Shown here piece by piece: positions 6,919-7,145 of a stretch of 7,145 nt of DNA; position 1 is the first letter of the stretch; every line of letters starts with the position of its first letter. The notes below the pieces were generated by a model. It was given only the letters and a program-made list of their open reading frames with translations. It was not told the origin of the DNA and ran no database searches. A program made the position numbers and the translations under genes. Origin of the DNA: Methanosalsum sp. (lineage in GTDB: Archaea; Halobacteriota; Methanosarcinia; Methanosarcinales; Methanosarcinaceae); assembly GCA_007127385.1 (NCBI GenBank), contig SKZM01000210.1, positions 1-7,145 on the forward strand, read 5' to 3'.

Positions 6919-7145
6919 TCAGTTTCCTCCAAATATTACTATGTAACTTATCTTTATTTTCTGGTTGTTCAATAATAGAATCTATCAATTTCTGAATTTC
7001 AATTTTTTTGGGCCGGGTAATCTTGACCATAACTATACCTTCACCGGGCTGACCATAGAGTACTACCGAACAGATAGGGGCCATCAATATTGAGGGTAGA
7101 GCCGCAAGATCCTCTTCACCATATACGAATATTCGAATATTTTGA
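6908..7145 (-). CDS. GTP-dependent dephospho-CoA kinase (DUF359 family), C-terminal part
   Basis: Found by hand translation from the right edge. The frame is open through 79 codons and ends at TAG (6910-6908); the N-terminus lies outside the window. The visible part reads [18 protein letters not shown], then [17 protein letters not shown], which are the conserved C-terminal blocks of the DUF359 family, now known as archaeal GTP-dependent dephospho-CoA kinase. This enzyme carries out the last step of CoA synthesis, phosphorylating the ribose 3'-OH of dephospho-CoA with GTP. Its link to rps24e is a known archaeal gene neighbourhood, and the overlap of 11 bases fits an operon. Only the C-terminal portion can be judged; the catalytic aspartates lie outside the window. 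Confidence 0.9.
   Translation of the reverse strand, partial: QNIRIFVYGEEDLAALPSILMAPICSVVLYGQPGEGIVMVKITRPKKIEIQKLIDSIIEQPENKDKLHSNIWRKLNGH

Overview
The window looks like a piece of a euryarchaeal chromosome, most likely a methanogen of the Methanosarcinaceae (for example a Methanolobus- or Methanococcoides-like organism). Three things suggest this. The ribosomal proteins are of the archaeal/eukaryotic type (S24e, S27ae), there is a fused Kae1-Bud32 KEOPS protein, and a large surface protease carries a PGF-pre-PGF domain typical of methanogen and other archaeal surface proteins. The DNA is AT-rich. Shine-Dalgarno sites are strong (GGAGG, GGAG, GGTG) and three of the six starts visible in the window are TTG. 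The genus is an inference; no 16S or other marker is present.

All seven genes lie on the minus strand, so transcription runs from the right end to the left. On the right is a tightly packed group: the C-terminal part of a GTP-dependent dephospho-CoA kinase (DUF359 family), overlapping rps24e by 11 bases, then rps27ae 10 bases further on (49 residues, recovered by hand translation). A 195-base spacer follows, holding a 10-bp inverted repeat just after rps27ae and, nearer the next gene, a TATA-like element overlapping a perfect 12-bp palindrome. Next is a 1296-residue secreted subtilisin-family (S8) protease with a signal peptide, pro-region, complete catalytic triad, KP-43-like beta domain, several Ig-like modules, a poly-glycine linker, a PGF-pre-PGF domain and a C-terminal membrane anchor. 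After 49 bases comes kae1-bud32, which overlaps by 8 bases an XTP/dITP diphosphatase gene. After another 19 bases a short membrane or pilin-like protein starts and runs off the left end.

Most of the window is housekeeping: CoA synthesis, ribosome, tRNA t6A modification and nucleotide-pool cleaning, an arrangement that fits the usual archaeal clustering of these genes. The surface protease sits in the middle of this cluster with its own likely control region and is the least expected part. I see no CRISPR array, tRNA, rRNA, insertion sequence or integrase, and no stretch over 300 bases without a gene. I do not find a clearly new biological system; the best leads are the protease's position, its unusual C-terminus and the palindrome at its likely promoter.
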